NCBI GenBank assembly: GCA_964551175.1
Contig: CAZKBZ010000001.1
Coordinates: 1-64,000 of the forward strand
Direction: 5' to 3'
DNA length: 64,000 bases
Origin: Desulfobulbus_C sp964551175
GTDB lineage: Bacteria > Desulfobacterota > Desulfobulbia > Desulfobulbales > Desulfobulbaceae
Notes under the pieces: model-generated
What the model was told of the DNA's origin: nothing
Seen by the model: only the letters and a program-made list of their open reading frames with translations
The model's database searches: none
Part shown: positions 60,441 through 64,000 of the stretch, in pieces
Layout of the letters: every line of letters begins with the position of its first letter
Position numbering within the stretch: position 1 is the first letter of the stretch
Translations under genes and position numbers: made by a program

Positions 60441-62687
60441 ATGGAAAAAAGCAACAGACACTCACGGACTTTGCTGTCTCTGGCGGTAACTGCGTTCGTC
60501 TGTTTCGGGTTGGCTGGTATTTATACGGCTAATGCTGCAGATGATCCGGCTAATGAGTGGAAAAAGTGGCAGACAAAGTATAACCAGCAGATGGCTTCCA
60601 AGCAGCCTGATAAAAAAGACATGTGGATGAATAAAGAGCTTGTGGAAAAATCCATTGTCATTGACGATGCAAAGCTGCCTAATCATGAGAAACGAGGCAA
60701 GGTGAAAGAGAGCTGCCTGACCTGTCATGATGGTATTGAACAGATGTCGGCGTTCCATCCCATTGAAACATATGGTTGTACCATCTGTCACGGCAGTGGT
60801 AAGCCTGATTCCCTGATTAAGGCTGAAGCACATGGCGACATGATTGCAGCCCGTTCCATGAAGGGGGCACGTAATCCTGCCAATCTGCGGATTCTTGAAA
60901 AATCATGTGGTCTGGGCGGCTGTCATTATGGTCATGAGCAGGAAGACATGAACCATGTCTACCGTGTTCGGCGTACTGTCATGGGGCTGCAGTCCGGTAT
61001 TTCAGGTGCTCTGCGTTATCAATACTGTGCCCAGGATTCCAAGTTTTCCAAGTATTCCGGCGTGGGTATGGATGATAAAGACTATGTACCTGCCCATCGC
61101 GGTGGTGTTGAAAAAATGGACACTCTGCCTGTTTTTTCCGCCAAGGATCTGGAAACCGACGATGACGGCAATGTAATCACCACCGATGACATGGGCAACC
61201 CCATGAAGATCGAAGGTGAAAATGCCGACTCCCAGTGGCGTAAATCCTGTGCCCGCTGCCATTTCTGGAACGAAGGCAAGCAGGCCCCGGCCGACTATCG
61301 TGCCCAGGGTTGTGCAGCCTGTCATGTTCTTTATGACAATGACGGTCTCTACAAGGGATCTGATCCGACCATTCCCAAGGATGAGCCGGGCCATGGCAAG
61401 GTACATCAGGTTACCACTGCCGTACCGGCTGAGCAGTGCATTCACTGTCATAACCGCGGCGGTCGGACCGGCGTGAGCTATGAAGGTCGAGTGGAGTCCG
61501 ATTTTTACGGAACTCCGTTTATGGCCGGCAAGCACTCCAGCGAGAAGTATCACGGCAAGTATTACAATACCCCGATGATGGATATCCATTATGAGAAGGG
61601 TATGGAGTGTATTGACTGTCATACCCAGTTTGACACCATGGGCGACGGTAACCTCTACTCCAAGAAGCATGAACAGTGTGAGATTCGCTGCCAGGACTGC
61701 CATGGTACTTATAAGGAAGGTATCGTAACCACCAAGGTAACTGATCCTGATGATCGGGTTATCCGGCTTGGCATGGTTTCACCGAACTACGAAAACAAGG
61801 TCGGTGACGAGATGGTGGTAACGGCCCGCGGTAATAAATATACCAATGCCAAGATCATTGACGGTGAGCCGATTCTGCTCTCCAAGTTTGATGGCCGTGA
61901 GCATCTGATGCCCATCATCACCAACAAGAAAGGTGTTCATTCCATTCCACAGCATCAGGAACGCATGGAATGCTGGGCCTGTCATGCCCGCCACACCTCA
62001 CAGTGCTACGGCTGCCATGATAACTATGACCAGACAGCCAAGGGAAAAGACAAGCTGACTTTCCAGAAGTCTGCCGGTAAGTGGCCTGAGTTCAGGACCT
62101 ATGTCCGCTACGACACACCGCTGCTCGGTATCAGCGCCAAGGGAATGGTTAATACCTATGTGCCCGGCTGCCAGGTATTTTTCAATGCTGTAAATGACAA
62201 AGGCGAGATCATTGGCGATTTTGATAACTTTGTCTTCCAGTCCTCTGAAGGATACTCTTCCGTGGCAACCAACCCGGTTTTCACCCATACGGTCAGAACC
62301 GAGGTACGTAGCTGTGAGGACTGCCACTTAAATCCCAAGGCATTGGGACTGGGTACCGGTCAGTTGACTATTGATCCGGATCCAAGTGGTAACAAGGACA
62401 GCATGAAGTACACCTATGAGATGGATCGTTCCGGCCTGTCCGCTGCCTTCCCGCTTGACGTGATGGCAACACCCCAGGGAAATCAGATTGCATCCACCTC
62501 CCATGTTGGAGCCCGGCCTTTTAACCAGGATGAGATGAATCGTATTCTGAAGGTTGGTAACTGTCTGGCCTGTCATGACGGCTATGATGACCCGATCTAC
62601 CAGGATATTTATCAGGCATATAAAGACTTCCCGACCAAGTGTAAGAAGGATGCCTTTATAGAAAAAGCCACGGCTGCAGCTAAATAA
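60441..62687 (+). CDS. Large periplasmic multiheme cytochrome c (11 CXXCH plus one CX4CH)
   Basis: 748 residues from ATG 60441, supported by GGGAGGG. A signal peptide covers about 1-32. Canonical motifs are CLTCH, CTICH, CARCH, CAACH, CIHCH, CIDCH, CQDCH, CWACH, CYGCH, CEDCH and CLACH. The third in order is CGLGGCH, a CX4CH variant that may also bind heme. It resembles large multiheme cytochromes encoded near bc-type complexes. Its partner is unknown; it is related to the next gene. Confidence 0.87.
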   Translation: MEKSNRHSRTLLSLAVTAFVCFGLAGIYTANAADDPANEWKKWQTKYNQQMASKQPDKKDMWMNKELVEKSIVIDDAKLPNHEKRGKVKESCLTCHDGIEQMSAFHPIETYGCTICHGSGKPDSLIKAEAHGDMIAARSMKGARNPANLRILEKSCGLGGCHYGHEQEDMNHVYRVRRTVMGLQSGISGALRYQYCAQDSKFSKYSGVGMDDKDYVPAHRGGVEKMDTLPVFSAKDLETDDDGNVITTDDMGNPMKIEGENADSQWRKSCARCHFWNEGKQAPADYRAQGCAACHVLYDNDGLYKGSDPTIPKDEPGHGKVHQVTTAVPAEQCIHCHNRGGRTGVSYEGRVESDFYGTPFMAGKHSSEKYHGKYYNTPMMDIHYEKGMECIDCHTQFDTMGDGNLYSKKHEQCEIRCQDCHGTYKEGIVTTKVTDPDDRVIRLGMVSPNYENKVGDEMVVTARGNKYTNAKIIDGEPILLSKFDGREHLMPIITNKKGVHSIPQHQERMECWACHARHTSQCYGCHDNYDQTAKGKDKLTFQKSAGKWPEFRTYVRYDTPLLGISAKGMVNTYVPGCQVFFNAVNDKGEIIGDFDNFVFQSSEGYSSVATNPVFTHTVRTEVRSCEDCHLNPKALGLGTGQLTIDPDPSGNKDSMKYTYEMDRSGLSAAFPLDVMATPQGNQIASTSHVGARPFNQDEMNRILKVGNCLACHDGYDDPIYQDIYQAYKDFPTKCKKDAFIEKATAAAK

Positions 62688-62699
62688 GGGGGCGCACGA

Positions 62700-64000
62700 A
62701 TGAGAAAAAACAAACTTGCAACAATTTTGGCGGTTTGTGGGACAGGCGCTCTGCTCGTCGGCATGGCAGCTACCTCCAGTATCGCTGAAAATAAGATGAT
62801 AAAAGTTGGTGATAAGGAATATCCCATGAAGAAAGTGGATGATATTACCGATTTTGCCGACGCCCGTCGTTTTGAGCTGCCCATGAAGGAAGTGGACGGC
62901 GAGATGATGAAGGTCACACCTGAAGGTGTTCCCTTTGCCTGGGATAAACCCAGAAAACACATGCTTGAAAAAGAGTATTTTGAAATCAAATTTCCGGTGG
63001 ACAAGGTGTTTGCCGGAATAAAGACAGCAACCAAGGGTGGTGGTTGCCTGAGTTGTCATGAGGGAATTGAGGCAATCTCCGACACCCATGATTTTGCCTG
63101 TATTCAGTGTCATCAGGGTGATGACAAGGCAACGGATATGGCGGCTGCCCATAAGGACATGTTTGCCAATCCATCTGACGGTAAGGTCGTTGCCAAGACC
63201 TGTGGTACTGCCGACTGTCATGCCGACCAGCTGCATAAGGTGGAGGGTTCTCTAATGGCTACCTCAGCCGGTGAGATCAATGCTACCCGCTATGCCTGGG
63301 GTGCACAGGACTCTGTTGATGCGACTTACAGCGTTAATGGCAAGGGCGGCACCAAGGTCATTCCAACCCAGAAGGAATCCGGCCAGCTGGTGGATGATAT
63401 GCTGCGCAAAAAATGTCTGCGCTGTCATATCAACTCACCGGCGCCGCATCGTCTTGGTGACTTTCGGGCAACCGGCTGTGCCGCCTGTCACATGATCTAT
63501 GCCAATGATGGCCAGACCATGACCGGTGACAAGGCCATTTTAGCTGCTCAAAAGGAATTTAATGACAAAAAGGCTAATGATCCCAAACTGAAAATGGATC
63601 TTGCCGGAGCACTTTCCAAGCGTGGTTACCCGATGAAACATCGTTTGACCACGGCAATTCCTACGGTCCAGTGTGTACGTTGTCACAGCGGCAACAGGGT
63701 TGGTACGGAATACATAGGTCTGTTTGAGCATGACTATGAGAAAATGTACCGGACCCCCCGGTATAAATGGAATGCCCCGCCTGCACCCTATGGTATCGAT
63801 CATCATACCCTGATGCCCGATATCCATTACAAGGCTGGTCTGGCCTGTATTGACTGCCATACCGGTACAGAAACAATGGGCAACGGCACCACCATGGCAG
63901 CCGCCCACCAGGCAACCGAGGTCACCTGTGACACCTGTCACGGAACACCTGATGCGGTCGCCAAGACAGCACCACTGGCTGAAGGTGATGCGGCTCTGAA
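62700..64000 (+). CDS. Second multiheme cytochrome c, truncated by the window end
   Basis: Open frame of 433 codons from ATG 62700 to the end. A signal peptide covers about 1-30. CXXCH motifs: CLSCH, CIQCH, CLRCH, CAACH, CVRCH, CIDCH, CDTCH; a CX4CH variant (CGTADCH) is third in order, as in the previous protein. The local sequence also aligns (CxxCHxGIE, GAAxH). It begins 12 nt after the preceding stop, so it is co-transcribed. A gene duplication followed by divergence is likely. Confidence 0.86.
   Translation, partial: MRKNKLATILAVCGTGALLVGMAATSSIAENKMIKVGDKEYPMKKVDDITDFADARRFELPMKEVDGEMMKVTPEGVPFAWDKPRKHMLEKEYFEIKFPVDKVFAGIKTATKGGGCLSCHEGIEAISDTHDFACIQCHQGDDKATDMAAAHKDMFANPSDGKVVAKTCGTADCHADQLHKVEGSLMATSAGEINATRYAWGAQDSVDATYSVNGKGGTKVIPTQKESGQLVDDMLRKKCLRCHINSPAPHRLGDFRATGCAACHMIYANDGQTMTGDKAILAAQKEFNDKKANDPKLKMDLAGALSKRGYPMKHRLTTAIPTVQCVRCHSGNRVGTEYIGLFEHDYEKMYRTPRYKWNAPPAPYGIDHHTLMPDIHYKAGLACIDCHTGTETMGNGTTMAAAHQATEVTCDTCHGTPDAVAKTAPLAEGDAAL

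Noticed and set aside
1..64000. tRNA, rRNA, CRISPR arrays, insertion sequences with transposase, prophage
   Set aside because: Looked for on both strands and none seen; the palindromic repeats have no cas genes or regular spacers.

Overview
The window looks like a draft-genome scaffold from a Desulfobulbales-type member of the Desulfobacterota (the group of sulfate-reducing, sulfur-disproportionating and cable bacteria). This rests on the combination of sulfate adenylyltransferase with a manganese-dependent pyrophosphatase, abundant multiheme c-type cytochromes, system II cytochrome c maturation, a Desulfovibrio-like monomeric periplasmic nitrate reductase operon, sigma-54 signalling and type IV pili. 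The taxon is an inference; no rRNA or tRNA gene was seen. Two of the three 100-N gaps are flanked by an identical 55-bp sequence on both sides, so they look like scaffolding artefacts over contiguous DNA. The third (1151-1250) is a real gap that removes the start of a histidine kinase.

Layout. 1-6.5 kb: start of a type IV pilin gene with a visible sigma-54 promoter, a PilS/PilR-like histidine kinase and NtrC-type regulator, and four toxin-antitoxin modules of the PIN type. 6.9-13.5 kb: minor pilin operon fimT-pilW-pilV-pilX, a PilY1-like tip protein with an apparent carbohydrate-binding domain, and a small secreted protein. 13.6-19.3 kb: sat, an anchored protein of unknown function, Mn-pyrophosphatase, aroB, an FmdB-type zinc ribbon. 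19.5-25 kb: two zinc-ribbon proteins (one SPFH), a deaminase, a radical SAM protein, a TPR-methyltransferase. 25-26.2 kb: tatC and tatB.

26.4-42.7 kb is the most interesting part: a nitrogen-oxide respiration island. A histidine kinase with a periplasmic CXXCH heme motif and a sigma-54 activator face three operons. Each operon has the same promoter layout: two GTTACC-N4-GGTAAC palindromes 33-34 bp apart, then about 65 bp to the -12 element of a TTGGAA...ATTGC sigma-54 promoter. The operons are a lone napD-like gene; two tetraheme cytochromes-napA-napD-napG-napH(extended)-DUF1566; and tetraheme cytochrome-NrfC-like-NrfD-like-octaheme HAO-family cytochrome. The last reads as an Nrf-type quinol-dehydrogenase module in which NrfA is replaced by an octaheme HAO-like enzyme. 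Together they suggest nitrate to nitrite to ammonium (or hydroxylamine/NO detoxification) in the periplasm; a YgbA-like protein linked to NO stress sits between them.

42.8-51.1 kb is housekeeping (purA, rpoZ, dnaJ, moaC, dksA-type, galT, response regulator, folE2, glyS). 51.2-64 kb returns to electron transfer: two small tetraheme cytochromes, ccsA and resB, then a Rieske/cytochrome b complex (Rieske, b6, subunit IV) co-encoded with an octaheme cytochrome and a monoheme cytochrome, followed by two large related multiheme cytochromes; the last runs off the window. Three copies of a roughly 160-bp dispersed palindromic repeat and a second inverted-repeat family lie in intergenic positions.
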